Shown here: positions 10,897-22,674 of the stretch, piece after piece
Layout of the letters: each line of letters begins with the position of its first letter
How positions within the stretch are numbered: the stretch's first letter is position 1
Assembly: GCF_019175385.1 (NCBI RefSeq)
Contig: NC_083339.1
Location: forward strand, 51,730,596-51,794,595
Source: Lycium barbarum
Taxonomy: Eukaryota; Streptophyta; Magnoliopsida; Solanales; Solanaceae
Direction of reading: 5' to 3'
DNA length: 64,000 bases
The notes under the pieces: generated by a model
What the model was told of the DNA's origin: nothing
The model's input: only the letters and a program-made list of their open reading frames with translations
The model's database searches: none
Translations under genes and position numbers: made by a program

Positions 10897-11236
10897 GCCC
10901 AGCTTTCCGAAGTTCGTTCTCGTCGACTCGTTTGATCTCCAATCCTTATGAAACCTTCTTAACACTTGTTTAATACCTTATTAACAATCTAAGGGACGTT
11001 ATAGCTTTTCTCCAAAACATCATTAAGTCATCATTAATTCGTTACTCATAATTCTTACCCGACATATATCATATCCCTTGCTTTCCTTAACAACCTTCTT
11101 CCCTCACCTCAAATGTTTATAAAATTTCGATTAGGATCGTCAAATGCTATTTCTTACTTATCAAAACATTTTATACGTCGTGCCCTTCGTCAGTCTATTC
11201 ACTGTGCATGAACGGAAAATTTTCCGAGGTGTAACA

Positions 11237-11272
11237 TTCTTCCCCCCTTGCGAACATTCGTCCTCGAATGTT
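11237..11272 (-). other. Element A polypurine tract and pre-PPT hairpin
   Basis: In element sense AACATTCG-AGGA-CGAATGTT (a perfect 8-bp stem, 11253-11272) is followed by the purine run AAGGGGGGAAGAA and the LTR start TGTTACACC. Confidence 0.9.
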
Positions 11273-14200
11273 AAACTATCCGAGATTCTACGAAAACTTC
11301 GCCATATATTTTCCTTCAACTGACCCGGAGTATCATGATCACACTTATTCTTGCTTACCTCTTACTCCTCTTTTTGAGTACCCACTTGGTTTCATTGGCG
11401 ACGTATATATACTTGTAAGTTACATAGTCTTTCTTACGTGATTCGTGTACATACACATCTATACATATACATGTATCCATATCCGTATACATATTTGTGT
11501 CCATATTCGTATCTGTAATTCATATACATATTCATATATACATATCATTCACATAACATATCCAACCACGAAGGTTCGGTGTTTTACGTACCCGACCATG
11601 GCTAGGCTCGGTGATTATATATACCTAAACTCTTTTGTCTATCTGTAGTAACTGATCTCATCATGCTCTCTTCCTTCCTTTATTTTTTTCCCTTGATCAA
11701 CATATCTTGTGTTCTACTATAGAAAACCTTAGGTCCCTTCTTAATTGTCACTTATAAATAGCAATATCATTAACAACAACTCTACCATTAGTGCCTTTGT
11801 CTCCATTCTAGTATAGCATCACTATCTTTTACAATATCCCTTGAGTTATTTGCTCTCAAAGTCACGTCGTTCAAGGTCTTCGCGAATGATTTCTAGTACA
11901 GTCTCAGATGCCTGCTCAATTCGTGTTCGTTTATTTACTAGTCATTAGACTCATTTCTGCATAACTCTCACTCTTTGTTTTAAAGTCTATATCTGTCACA
12001 TCTTAGGGTTCATCATTTCAATATCTACACTTGTATTCTCTTTACATGCTTCCCCCCTTTAAGGGTTTTACTTATACCATTCTCAAATCCGTTGCCTCAC
12101 CTTCAAATCTTGAATTCATATATCCCTTACTATACTACATCTTATTCATGTCATTTCCCATAATGTGTAGCTACGATAATTCATGCGTGAAGGCTCAACA
12201 TACTCATCTTGCAGTTTTGTAATCAAGTAATACAACCGACATAGCAACCCGAACAAAGATGTATTTTACTTAGCTCATCGGGTCAATGTCTAATCTGCTC
12301 CAATTAACAACTTTTGTTCCATAGAGATGCTCAAAATAATAGTATGTCTAGTTATCCGTACCATCCATGCAATGTCACTTGCCCTCTTCTTCGGTGCTCA
12401 AAGTTCACTTGCAACGTCATCTTTGTTTTCCAGGACCTAAGTCTCATGCGCAACTAATAATCCTCATGCCTCAAATTCTTTTACTCTTGTGTTGCACTCA
12501 ACGTTGATTTTAAAACCAATCATAATCATATTGTATTTATCATTGATGATAGCTTTGCTCTATTGCTTTATCGTCTTACAGTAAACTCATAACTCATGGC
12601 CGTCTTTTTCTTTTCAACTCTTTACTTCATATGCTTTACTCGTTCCAACTTGGTATAGGATAGTCGTAGGAGATGCACCTTCCTTCAACCATAACACGAC
12701 TACTTAAGCGCGGGTACTTTGCAGCGCATTTTCCTTCTTTTTCTATTCCCATTCTTATTCCTTTACATCCTTCCTCCTCAATTTATCTTATTTCCTCCCG
12801 TTTTGTAATCAATCCTTTATTCTTCGCACGAGGAACCCTATTCTTAACTTAGTACCGCTTTGTCCTTTAGAATATACTACCTTTGCGCAATCCATTCTTC
12901 GCTTCCAAAACTTATTCCGTTCATTCTGATCATCCCCTCTCATCCTTATTGTGTTGATCCTTTTCCTAACAATCGTCCTATTTTGTTATTCATCTTTCTG
13001 TAGTCTTGGTCTTTTACATCCAACTAAAGATATCACTCATACTCTCGATTATACAAATCACAAACTACTACTACTTTTCCATATCACATTTCTCTGATTC
13101 CTTTTTCAAGCTTACTTGCTATCATTTCTGTCATTGCGAAACCTCTATGCTGGATTTTTCTAACAAGCTCTTATAAGCTTTCTCATCTACTGCCCCATGG
13201 CTCGCTTGTTGGTTTCACACTTGCATTCATTCTTCATTCATATAGAACATGTCACATCTTTAGTCGTTTCCTCGTTATACTTTGTATTACAATTCTTGTT
13301 ACGTTCTCATTATACCCTGATAATCAACTCTATGGGGTGACACTTCTGGGTCTCATTCGCAAGCCCGCTTATAAAATAGAATAAACCTCGTGAAGTAAGC
13401 ATACTCAACCTATTACTCTTTATGATCAGCCCTATTACACTTACCATATAAGTTATCTTACCAACGTATTCACATTCATTAAAACCCTTCATATTCGTAC
13501 CTCTGTCTTAGTGATGCTGTTACTTTATTTTGCTAATAGACTTGTCGTATTTTACTTGCACATATCCGTCCAATCAATACTTCAGTATCACACTCTATTG
13601 GAGTTATCCTTTCTCTTCCATGTTATGTTTTAGTACTACCAGTCTCCCTAATTTACTCTAGCATTTCTCTTTACCGTATCAATGTCGATCTTTTAACTAT
13701 TTTTACTATCAATTCAATAGTATTTAACTTATCTCTTGTGGTTGTTAACGATACTCCTAACTTAATCTCGTCCAGCCATTACTTTTTTTTGCACAACATC
13801 TTTTCCCGTTAGGACATATTACAAGCTTGTATCTTATCTCCTTTAGATCCTAGGAAAATTTCGGCAGAGTTTCCTCTATATTTCTTATTATCCCAAAACC
13901 TACATGCAGCAAATACTAGCAATGCCTCACAGGGCCAATATATATATATGTGCGACATATCTCGGCCACACAGGGCTCCCACTTTCAAGTAAAAGCACAA
14001 AGATGTCGAAACTTACCTCATATATCATGTTTCGAGGTGTACCGGATCCTTTAGCGATCTGCCCCTTCCTATTTACTTTCTCTTTCATCCTTCGGCTTTA
14101 CATATCAATCATACCTCAATATTCTTACTTTATTCGACACACATCTTTCGTGTCGTCGCTTACCTTTGTTCTGATTCATTCGATTTGCTTAGTTCACAAC

Positions 14201-14576
14201 TTATAACTGAACTTATCATCAAGAGACACATTTAATCAATTCCTCTATCATATGAACACTGACTTACCTTTATGACAACCAATCCACTAACATATGAATA
14301 CATGCCCTGATAACGTACTCTCAGTGAAGTGAATTACCTTTGTAACTTCAACATTATCAATCACTTTCTTCGGTCAATACCGTTCTCTGCTGCAACCAGG
14401 GGTTAGCATAAGGAATCTAATTTCCTATGGCTTAGCTCTATCGCACGATTTTAGGGATGAAAGAAGAGTAACCATCCTAAATGCTCTGTAGCCTCCTGTT
14501 TATAGATGTGGTGCGCAACACACCATAAATAATACTCTACTAGACACGGCTCGTAGACACTTCCTAGGACTGAACT

Positions 14577-14588
14577 ACTCTGATACCA
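14577..14588 (-). other. Element A primer-binding site
   Basis: In element sense TGGTATCAGAGT follows the 5' LTR end after a 4-base spacer. It matches 11 of 12 bases to the complement of the 3' end of plant initiator-Met tRNA (TGGTATCAGAGC). Confidence 0.9.
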
Positions 14589-14987
14589 CTTTTGTCACGA
14601 CCCGACTAGGGCCATGACGGGTACCCGGGGCTAACCACCAAGCACCACTCGTTCTATTACTTATTCTGCATACAATCGTATTTCTTATACTCATAATCAT
14701 AGGAAAACCATTTTCATTTGAAACATATTTACCTTTATATACATAAGCCCTTTGGCTATCCACATAATACATATATACATGTGGAAAAATCGTGAGACCA
14801 TATTACCCACACATATGTATCTACGAGCCTCTAGTAGAGTACTAGACATATGGACGGGACAAGACCCCGTCGTGACCAAAACATATATGCACATAAAATA
14901 GTAAATCAATGGCACCTCCGGAATAATGGAGTGCTCTCAAAAGTCTGCTTATCGGCCTCTATAAATCTGTGTTGCCTCCCTGTCTAC

Positions 14988-15052
14988 CTGTGGGGATGAA
15001 CACAGCGTCCAAAGAAAACGGACGTCAGTACGAATATTGTACTGAGTATGTA
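14988..15052 (-). other. Three-hairpin LTR module, copy 4
   Basis: Same stems as copy 3 (CAGTAC/GTACTG, CGTCC/GGACG, CTGTG/CACAG). Confidence 0.8.
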
Positions 15053-15200
15053 AGGCATGAATGAAATTAACATAATAGAGAAATCATAAGACATAAGAAG
15101 TAGATATAACCTGCGCGATTTTTAAGGGTGGATAACTTTCATGCTTGTATCATATATAATCATAGTACATGTATCACCATAGCGCATACATCATCGTATC

Positions 15201-15220
15201 ATATATATATATATATATAT
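15201..15220. repeat. (AT)n microsatellite, short allele
   Basis: 20 bp of AT, the counterpart of 8908-8952. Confidence 0.9.
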
Positions 15221-15413
15221 CATAGTACCATATCTGCTCATACACATTAAACATTATCCGTATTCGGCCACGTAGTGGCTTGACAATATCACATACATGT
15301 CTTCCGAGCTTTTCATACATTGGAATACATAGTAGTTTTGTACCCGACCGTATAGGTTTAGTGTCTTACATACCACGCTATAATAAAGCTTGGTGTTATG
15401 CGTACCTGGCCCT

Positions 15414-15540
15414 ACCAAGGCTCAGTGTTGTCCGTACCTGGCCCTAACAAAGCTCAGTGCTAGCCCTACCAAGGCTCAGTATTGTCTGTACCTGGCCCTA
15501 CCAAGGCTCAGTGGTATACGTACCAAACTACAGTGGTGCA
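15414..15540. repeat. ~32-bp minisatellite in LTR
   Basis: About four degenerate tandem units around CCTACCAAGGCTCAGTG...CGTACCTGGC, one of them shortened. Related units occur at 22930-23070, 30890-31020 and 57365-57500. A CAT/ATC triplet-rich stretch follows (about 15640-15700). Confidence 0.85.
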
Positions 15541-15983
15541 CGCGCATTATATATATATTCTACCCGGCCATATAAGCTCGAGGTTTCATAATAGCCACAC
15601 ATAGGCGCATATGCATAAAATCCCATAAACACATTTAGCGTCATCACTATTATCATCGTCATCAATATCATCATCACTATCAACATCGTCATCGTTATCA
15701 TCACATATATCTCGTAAGCTTATCATATCTTTTCATAGAGCATGCATTTGAATTTAAAGACAATCTATGAAAATCATATCACATTCGTAGCATGAACTTC
15801 GTAAAAATGTCGCATGATAGGCTTTACAATCTCTAAACTTAGGCTCATCATTACCATCATCGTATTTATGGCATATCTCTTACCTTTATCTCATATGCAC
15901 CCCCTTATGAACATAGACTCGTAACATTTCGGAGCATTGGTCATAGGACATACATTAGAGCTTATAGACAATCTATAACAATG

Positions 15984-16077
15984 TCGGGGTGACATAAGGT
16001 TGAGAACCCCCGATTACATTATGAAATAATCTTATTCATCATATCTCACCTTAAAGGAACTAACATTTTAAGGTGAG
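15984..16077 (-). other. Two-hairpin block (HP4/HP5)
   Basis: TCGGGG/CCCCGA (15984-15989, 16008-16013) and CTCACCTT/AAGGTGAG (16045-16052, 16070-16077). Confidence 0.75.
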
Positions 16078-17389
16078 TGTATACTATGAACAACATCAAG
16101 GGATCGTGAATAGAATCATTAACTTCATAGACATCATATCTTGCTTTTGAATCTCTAGGCTTAAACTTACCATCATTATTTTCGTATTCATGACATATTT
16201 CTCATCTTCATCTCATAAGAAGCTCATTACCAAAGTTGACTCATAGTTTCCGGAATGTAAGAAAAGTCATGGAGAAGAAGGGGAAGTAATATCATAGGAA
16301 TCATACAAGGATCATTAGCTTCGTAGGAATGTCGTATCATGAGCTTTAGGACTTCTAGACTTAGATTCATCAATAGAACTATACTTGGAATCATTGGCTT
16401 CATGGATATCTTCTATTACTCTAGGATTTTTCATACTTATACTCATCATCGTCGTTATCTTGCTCGTATCATATCCCTTTTCTTTATCTTGTATGACGCT
16501 CTTATTAATCGTAGACTCATAATTTCCGATATGTCGGAAAATCATGGAAAGATAGGAGAATTCAAACCATAGGGGTCAAGCCTTAGAAAGAAGGAACTAG
16601 CCTTACATACCTCTTTCGTTTAACAATTCCCATCGCTTGATTGTTCTCATTCAATGCTCACGTTTCTACCTTCAAGAGAATTTGCATTCACATTAGCTAA
16701 TCGATTATATGAGCGTGCTTACTAAAGCTAGAGAAAATTGGGCAGCATTTTCTTTGTTTATACAACCTTCCCCATATTGTATATCAACTCCCAAACCTTT
16801 ACAATAACGTTCACAATATCATAACCAATAGTCTTCATTCATCTACACTACCCTCATTTCACAATTCCACTTCAATTCATCCATAATCATGGTCATAGTA
16901 TACTAGTACGTATTCTTGAATATAATACCTATCCTGTGTTCTCAATACCATTTATAACATACTTACAATCACAACATATCAATATTCATGACTCATTCCA
17001 ACTACTACTCAAAATCTCATTATTCTCATTTTTGTGACTCATTTTCTATATCCTTCTACAATCCAAGTGTTTCAACTTTTCAATACCTTAAACAACATAT
17101 AAATACCATAAAACTTACCTTAGATAGTGTAGGAGAAAGTTTTGGATGATAATCTTTCACTTGAAGAAAAACCCTAGCTTCAATCCAATGGGGTTTCTTG
17201 CCTTGGATGAACTCCAATGAGTTTCTTACACTTGATTCACTTAGTTTTATGTATTTGATCACTAATATATCTTGAATTCTTGTGGGAGAAGTGTAGAGAG
17301 TTGTTTTAGAGAGAAGGGGAGTGAAGGGAAAATGAAATAAAATGAAACTTGAACCCTTATTAATAATACTCAATTCTGTCCCGACACGA

Positions 17390-17540
17390 ACATACGGACC
17401 AACATACGGTCCGTATATTTTATACTGGTCGTATGTCTGGCCATATGTTTGGTCCAGTGAAGACCCTTATTCTGGGCACAACATACGGTTGGACATACGG
17501 TCCGTATGTTTTATACGGCCAGTATGTTTGGCCGTATAAT
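17390..17540. repeat. ACGG-N-CCGT array (element A 5' LTR)
   Basis: Counterpart of 10757-10896. It has an additional ACATACGGTTGGACATACGG insertion-type difference. Confidence 0.85.
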
Positions 17541-17880
17541 GCCCAGCTTTCCGAAGTTCGTTCTCGTTGACTCGTTTGATCTCCAATCCTTATGGAACCT
17601 TCTTGACACTTGTTTAATACCTCATTAAAAATCTAAGGGACGTTATATCTTTTCTCCAAAACATCATTAAGTCATCATTAATTCGTTACTCGTAATTCTT
17701 ACCCGACACACATCATATCCCTTGCTTTCCTTGACAACCTTCTTCCCTCACCTCAAATGTCTTTAAAATTTCGATTAGGATCGTCAAATGCTATTTCTTA
17801 CTTATCAAAACATTATAAACATCGTGCCCTTCGTCAGTCTATTCACTGTGCATGAACGGAAAATTTTCCGAGGTGTAACA

Positions 17881-18345
17881 TTTAGTTTGCCAAAAGAATC
17901 TATTAAATAACTTGTGCAGATCCTTAATGACACATTTTGGGGGCACCATAACAGACATTAGATAAATGGGGATGCTTTGTAAAAAACTTGAGATCAATAC
18001 AACTTTCCCTCCAAATGACAGTAGTTTACCTCTCCAAGCCTGCAACCTGTCATTCACTTTCTTCATCATATCTTTATAGAACAACTTCTGCCTTCTAGCA
18101 TGAAAGATAGGACATCCCAAATAAGTAAATGGGAAGTCACCTTTGTTGAAGCCTGTTATTTGTTGTACCTCCTGATTTAGCTCATTAGCCACCTTCTTGT
18201 GCATATAAAAAAAGCTCTTGTCTACATTAATTTTTTGTCCAGATTCTCTCTCATAATCATGCAAAATGGACATAATCATCTCCAAGGATGCCTTATCTGC
18301 AGATACAAATATGATAGTATCATATGCATAAGACAGATGATTCAA
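17881..18345 (-). pseudogene. LINE ORF2 reverse transcriptase, C-terminal part
   Basis: The frame continues the RT palm: LSYAYDTIIFVSADKAS, then YERESGQKINVDKSFFYMHK, then FPFTYLGCPIFHARRQKLFY and LLSFGGKVVLISSFLQSIPIYLMSVMVPP. This is the standard plant L1 order. The catalytic box normally written F/Y-A-D-D reads Y-A-Y-D, so one of the metal-binding Asp is lost. The frame ends FFWQTK at the junction with element A (17880). It is separated from the upstream RT frame by one stop at about 18346-18354. An apparent extension to 17839 is LTR sequence of element A. Confidence 0.9.
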
Positions 18346-18966
18346 CTTTGCACTCTACTTTGGCATACCATATCCTCTAAAACTGTCTTTTTCAAATAAT
18401 GAATCAATAGCCATAGACAGTACCTCAGCAGCTAGAATAAAAAGAGCAGCAGATAGAGGATCTCCCTGTTTGACCCCTCTTGTAGAATGGAAAAAACCAA
18501 AAGATTTTCCATTAATGAGAATGGAATACCAGTTATTAGCAATCAATCTCCATACCATGTCTACATACTCTTCTGCAAATCCCATCTTTCTGCGAACTTG
18601 AACAAGGAACCTCCAAGAAAGTCTATCATAAGCCTTTGCCACATCTAGCTTAATGATGACATTAGCAGGTTTCCCTCTCTTTCTGATATCTGCCACCAAT
18701 TCTTGAGTAAGCAACACATTTTCAATAATATTTCTACCCTTCACAAATCCAGACTGATTTGGAGATATTAAAGATGGCAGAATCACCTCTAGCTTATCAT
18801 GTAATAGTCTGGAAATAATCTTGTTTATGAAATTGTTGAGGCTGATTAGCCTCAGGTCTGAGAAAGTGTTGATTATTTCTTTCTTAGACAAGAGGACTAG
18901 GTTTGTATGAGTAACTGACTTTGGTAAAGTTTGTCCCTCATAAAAGCTACTGATCACATTATACAC
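18346..18966 (-). pseudogene. LINE ORF2 reverse transcriptase, N-terminal/palm part
   Basis: About 200 residues of non-LTR reverse transcriptase (RVT_1). Seen in order: LVLLSKKEIINTFSDLRLISL (usual P-K-x-x-x-P-x-x-F-R-P-I-S-L, here without the Pro), NKIISRLLHDKLEVILPSLISPNQSGFVKGRNI, VIIKLDVAKAYDRLSW (motif A, catalytic Asp kept), GFFHSTRGVKQGDPLSAALFILAAEVLS (motif B). RT copies the LINE RNA into the nicked target. The YADD motif lies in the next frame segment (17881-18345). The first Met is not the true start; ORF2 begins near 20381. Confidence 0.92.
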
Positions 18967-19658
18967 ATTAGCACTAACTATATTCCAACACCTTTGATAA
19001 AAAAAATTCCAGAAAAACCATCAGGTCCACAAGCACCATCAGCTGATAATGCGAAAACAACATTTTTCACCTCTTCAAGAGTTGGTTTAGCACACAAGAA
19101 GTTATTTTGATCCTCTGAGATTCTCTTAGTAATGTAATCCAGTAAATTTGAGTCAACTCTACCACTTTCCTAAGAAAATTAATTTTGATAGACTGAAATG
19201 GCTTCAGTAGCAATATCATCCAAATTGTCCACTCATTCACCATCTGCATTTTGTATTCTTGTAAGCAACAGCCTCTTTCTCCTTTCTTTTACAAGACTAT
19301 GAAACTATCTTGTATTCCTATCTCCATCTGAATGCCATTGGATGCCTGATTTTTGTCTCCAAAACTCTTCCTCAAAATGCAGATACCTTTTGAATTCAGC
19401 CTGTGCCCTCTGCAACACCATTCTATTCTCTTCTGATGGTTCTTCTTCAAATAGTTGCTCCTTGATCTTCACAATATCTTCTCTGATTGTCAATTGTTTG
19501 AACAAGTCTCCAAATGTTTCTTTACTCCACCTAGACAAAGCAGCCTTTAAGCTCTTCATTTTTAGCTTAAATGTAATGAATGGATCTTCTATGAACCCAA
19601 TTCTCCAATGCTGATCCACTGCATCAATGAATGACTGATGATCCAACCAAAATTTCAA
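18967..19658 (-). pseudogene. LINE ORF2 linker between endonuclease and RT
   Basis: The frame 19305-19658 reads FWLDHQSFIDAVDQHW, then LKAALSRWSKETFGDLFKQL, then FEEEFWRQKSGIQWHSDGDRNTR. This is the conserved connector upstream of the RT in plant L1 ORF2 (usual form E-x-FW-x-QKAG-x-W-x-x-GDRNT-x-FFH). A stop follows GDRNTR. The section 18967-19304 keeps only scattered similarity (KEVVDAVFAL-like) with several stops and a shift. Confidence 0.8.
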
Positions 19659-20129
19659 AAATCTAAATGCTTCTGAAACTGCTGAACCTGCTCTCTTGCT
19701 GAAAGCAAGAGTGGAGCATGGTCTGAACCTGTTCTTGACAGATGCTCCATGCTCAAGTTAGTAAACCAGTCCTGATACTGCTGATTAACCAGAATTCTAT
19801 CCAATCTTCTGAATATGAAATCTTTCCCAGATCTTTTATTCCACCAAGTAAAAGGACCCTCTAAATTCTACTTCAGCTAGTTCACAAGAATTTACACAAA
19901 AAGCAAAGTCTTCATGTTCTGATGGATAAACAGGTAAACCGCCTATTTTTCCTTCTTCATTCAAAATAACATTAAAATCCCCACCAACCATCCATGGTAA
20001 ATTCATAGAGCTTGCCAAATAATATATACTATCCCACAACTCTAATCTTGCAGCAGAATCACACTTTGCATAAACCATTGTGGAGATTAGTTGCCTGCCA
20101 CTCTCCTGAAATAGAAGCTTAATAGTCAC
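19659..20129 (-). pseudogene. LINE ORF2 endonuclease, C-terminal half
   Basis: It contains QLISTMVYAKCDSAARLELWDSI and PWMVGGDFNVILNEEGKIGG, the exonuclease-endonuclease-phosphatase fold of plant L1 endonuclease, which nicks the target DNA. The catalytic D and N in GGDFNVIL are present. Shortly after EFRGS a one-base shift moves the rest (TWWNKRSGKDFIFRRLDRILVN, then DHAPLLL with the final catalytic D-H) into another frame. The upstream half is separated only by a TAA stop at about 20130. Confidence 0.88.
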
Positions 20130-20381
20130 TTATTGTTCAGTGTCCATTAATACTTCCACATCAATTCCATCAGCAACAAAATACCAAATCTTGTTATTAC
20201 AATTATGTTTAGGATACTGTATACCCAATCTCCTCTTATATCTACCAATTTGCCTTGATTGTTGAAAGGGCTCCACTAAAGCTATGAGGACAAACTTATG
20301 ATGTTTGTGCAACATTTGAGCTCTATGGAAAGCCTTCTGAGTATTAACTGATCTAATGTTCCAAAAGAAGGACTTCATCAT
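20130..20381 (-). pseudogene. LINE ORF2 start, endonuclease N-terminal half
   Basis: It begins MMKSFFWNIRSVNTQKAFHRAQML, the usual opening of plant L1 ORF2 (M-x-x-x-FWN-x-RG), with the catalytic Asn in WNIR and the catalytic Glu in LIALVEPF. The Met at 20381 is the natural ORF2 start because the FWNIR motif follows at once. An in-frame TAA ends the segment, and the domain continues at 20129 in the same frame. ORF1 lies immediately upstream. Confidence 0.88.
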
Positions 20382-20801
20382 TGGAAATTAGATTTGTTAG
20401 TAACATTTCTCTTTGGAAGAATCCTAGTTAGTTGCACCTCCCCTTCACCTTTGGATCCTATTTGAGTCTTCTTACCTTGGATCTTAGCACCATTCTTGGT
20501 CTTTTTGCCCTTCTTAGACTTGTTAACTTCTTTGTGAATCAAATTAGTAGCTTTAGATATTTCATTCTTGTGCTGTAATATATCCTCTTCTTCCATCCGG
20601 CTGAGGTCTGTATTCTTGCCTGATTGATTTTTCAACAAATCTTGATTGATTTTCCAACAAATCTTCTTCATTGATTTTATCCATACTACTCAGATCATGA
20701 GAAACTAAAGCATGCAATTCTTTAGTGGCAGATACATTTTTAGTCACATGCATCATTTGATTATTTTCCTTCATCACCAGCATTTCAGTATCCTCCTTCA
20801 A
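20382..20801 (-). pseudogene. LINE ORF1 C-terminal, Lys-rich tail
   Basis: Two overlapping frames cover this stretch: one acidic to mixed (SSMDKINEEDLLENQS), the other basic near its end (NKSKKGKKTKNGAKIQGKK). A basic tail is usual for ORF1 RNA-binding proteins. The frames are out of register because of a 22-bp tandem duplication at 20621-20664. No domain of known family is visible here. The frame ends at 20378, directly before ORF2. Confidence 0.65.
20621..20664. repeat. 22-bp tandem duplication in LINE ORF1
   Basis: Copies 20621-20642 and 20643-20664 differ at one base. As 22 is not a multiple of 3, the duplication itself shifts the ORF1 frame. Confidence 0.9.
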
Positions 20802-21773
20802 GAACTTTCCTTCTGTGTCAAGTGGATAATAGCCTTGAGAAAAGGCTTTATCAATTTAGCTGCCTTGTGAGTTCTCTACTGCATCATGTGTATTAACAAT
20901 GCTCTCCTTCTCTGCATCTACTGTTTCTTCATCTCTGGCATAGTCGACAATATGATCCTCATGAGTACTATTTTCCAGTCCTATGATCTCCTTTCCTTCA
21001 TTGGCAACATGAACTTTTGTACTACATTCATTCATTACCACTGGATCATTACCCATTTCTTCACTCTCTTTCTCTTGATATAGGACTAGATCTAGTCCTG
21101 AGGGTTCCATAACATCATATGTTGGCACTTGATCCTCATGGAAAATTGGTAGTATGTCACCTGATAATTCTTTTGCTATTGGCAGTTGAATAATACATTT
21201 CTCTTTCTCGTTGTCACCTGCTTCCTTTGTGATTTCAGCCTCATCAATACTATCCTTACATCCCAAATGAGCAATATCTTCAACTTCTTGAAGATCATTT
21301 CCAATCTCCACCTCACTTGCCCCTGAGACAGGTTTAGTTACCTCCTCCTCTACCACTGCAATTATAGCAAATGAAGAGCTTTCAGTAGCCCCTCCTCCTC
21401 TTTTCTTCTGTCCATCAGTACCAGTTGGGGATCTTTCAGATATGCTTACCACCTGATTAAAGTTCTTTTCCACCCAATCCTTAGTGTTTAACTTAGGAGT
21501 TTGCACTACCTGATCCTCACCACTTTTTTGAAAATCATTTTCCACATTGGCATTAACCACTTCTACTGCATTATTCACTTTGCTGGATTCTTCCTCCTCA
21601 TAAATTATTGATAGGACATCAAACTTGTTAGTGCGGATCACTATATCTTGATTCTTTGTCATGTTACGCTCATCACCATTATGATTACTATCCTCAGCCT
21701 TGTTTTCCCCTCCAGTTGAATCTACATAATTCTTTGATCCAGGATAAGTCACCACCTTGCCACTAGATAACAC
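20802..21773 (-). pseudogene. LINE ORF1 acidic middle region
   Basis: A 305-codon open stretch (20856-21773), rich in Glu, Asp, Asn, Val and Ser (for example EAGDNEKEKC, DYARDEETVDAEKE), with no recognisable domain, as is usual for the variable part of plant LINE ORF1 after the zinc knuckle. It is the longest uninterrupted frame of the LINE. The apparent Met start is internal: the N-terminal domains are encoded upstream (21774-22155 and beyond element B at 32859-33492). Confidence 0.7.
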
Positions 21774-22160
21774 CTTGGGAAGATACTGTTATATAGGTTT
21801 TTTCCATCCTCTATAACCTCTTCTATTCTCCTTCTTCCTTTGTTCTTGTCTAGGCCCATCTACCCTCTCCTTATCATCACCTTGAACCTGAACCTGAGCA
21901 GCATCTTTATTCCCTTGATCAACAGTCTTATCAATATTTGGATACAGGACTCGGCAGTCATTATTAGAGCGACCTTGTAACATACATTCAATACAGTACT
22001 TAGGGAGATGATCATATTGAATCTTCATCTTCTATATCCATCATCACAAACTTAGGAAAATCTGCCAATAAATCCACTTGCACTTTAACCCTAGCACAGT
22101 TTGGTCTAGTTTTGTTAACAGTGGCAAGATCCAATTGTAATGGTTTTCCAACAGCAGAAG
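21774..22160 (-). pseudogene. LINE ORF1 zinc-knuckle region
   Basis: It contains the motif [23 protein letters not shown], matching the plant LINE/gag-like CCHC knuckle (zf-CCHC_4) placed after DUF4283. The His of the usual GHxxxDC is replaced (GRSNNDC), so zinc binding is doubtful. Upstream, another frame encodes [20 protein letters not shown] and [13 protein letters not shown], the end of the DUF4283 domain. A shift between VKVQVDLL and MKIQYDHL breaks the frame. At 22160 it meets element B. The frame is in phase with the DUF4283 part at 32859 if B and one TSD copy are ignored. Confidence 0.85.
22156..22160. repeat. TSD of element B, left (AGAAG)
   Basis: AGAAG is repeated perfectly at 32859-32863. 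Confidence 0.95.
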
Positions 22161-22612
22161 TGTCACGACCCAACCGGAGGGCCGCGACGAGCGCCCGATG
22201 CTAGCCCACCCGGGCACCTCTTAACATACCTTTACATTTACATCTAGGTGAGCCACATATTGAATCATACTTTCTATCCATCAATCATACTATTTCCATT
22301 GGGCAACAATACATATACATACATATCACCATTAATAGCAATGCCCATAGCAATGTACATAAGCCGACGAGGCTAACAAAATGACATCTAAAATATAGGC
22401 CGACAAGGCCAAACAAATCTAACCATATACACATGTCTACGAGCCTCTAAGGAGAGTATGTCATATCATATAGGCGGAACAGGACCCCGCTATGCCCATA
22501 AATATGTACACAAAAGAATTAATACCAAAAGCTATAGCTCCGAATGAAATGGAGCTCCGCTATGTAGTCCCTGAGAAATATAGCTATGGATCAAGCCTGT
22601 CTCCCTGGCCAC

Positions 22613-22674
22613 CTGTGGGCATGACGCAGCGTCCACAAACAAAAGGACGTCAGTACAAAGAATGTACTGAGTAT
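22613..22674 (-). other. Three-hairpin LTR module, copy 5
   Basis: Stem II CGTCC/GGACG is intact. Stem I is altered to CAGTAC/GTACTG with a changed loop. Stem III has one mismatch that the partner LTR (30545) does not have. Confidence 0.75.

Larger units (their letters stand above)
8302..11236 (-). mobile_element. Element A 3' LTR
   Basis: It runs from TGTCACGACCC to CCGAGGTGTAACA (2935 bp). Compared with the partner LTR it lacks about 350 bp at the junction near 9150, the segment corresponding to about 15419-15770. Inside, left to right: LTR end, three-hairpin module, AT microsatellite, two-hairpin block, donor-like site at 10492-10500, ACGG-N-CCGT repeats. Confidence 0.92.
11237..14592 (-). 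mobile_element. Element A internal region, non-coding
   Basis: About 3.36 kb with stops in every frame and no gag, protease, RT or integrase motif that I can see. Near 11560-11610 it holds a piece like the LTR minisatellite (GAAGGTTCGGTGT...GCTAGGCTCGGT). Around 13850-14040 it has the blocks (AATTTCGGCAGAGTTTCCTCT, GCCTCACAGGGCCA) that in element B lie close to the polypurine tract. That placement suggests internal rearrangement or a replaced core rather than simple decay of gag-pol. Everything from 11273 to 14576 is otherwise featureless AT-rich sequence. Confidence 0.7.
8302..17880 (-). mobile_element. Element A: non-coding gypsy-type LTR element
   Basis: Two LTRs in the same orientation (8302-11236 and 14593-17880) enclose a 3.36 kb internal region. 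A PBS for initiator-Met tRNA sits next to the right LTR and a polypurine tract next to the left one, so the element lies on the minus strand. TSDs CTTAG/TTTAG flank it. The internal region has no gag or pol frame. It is a LARD-like, non-autonomous element that must have borrowed proteins from a relative. It sits in the LINE ORF2 between the RT and zf-RVT parts. Confidence 0.92.
14593..17880 (-). mobile_element. Element A 5' LTR
   Basis: 3288 bp, TGTCACGACCC to CCGAGGTGTAACA, same block order as the left LTR and visually few substitutions. It keeps the approximately 350-bp minisatellite and triplet-rich segment (about 15419-15770) that the other LTR has lost. Confidence 0.92.

Noticed and set aside
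14577..14588. tRNA-like TGGTATCAGAG sequences (also 30077, 59578)
   Set aside because: Only 11-12 bases match initiator-Met tRNA and they sit beside LTR ends, so they are primer-binding sites, not tRNA genes.
15414..15540. Regularly spaced repeats resembling a CRISPR array
   Set aside because: The units are contiguous degenerate tandem repeats without unique spacers, inside a plant LTR.
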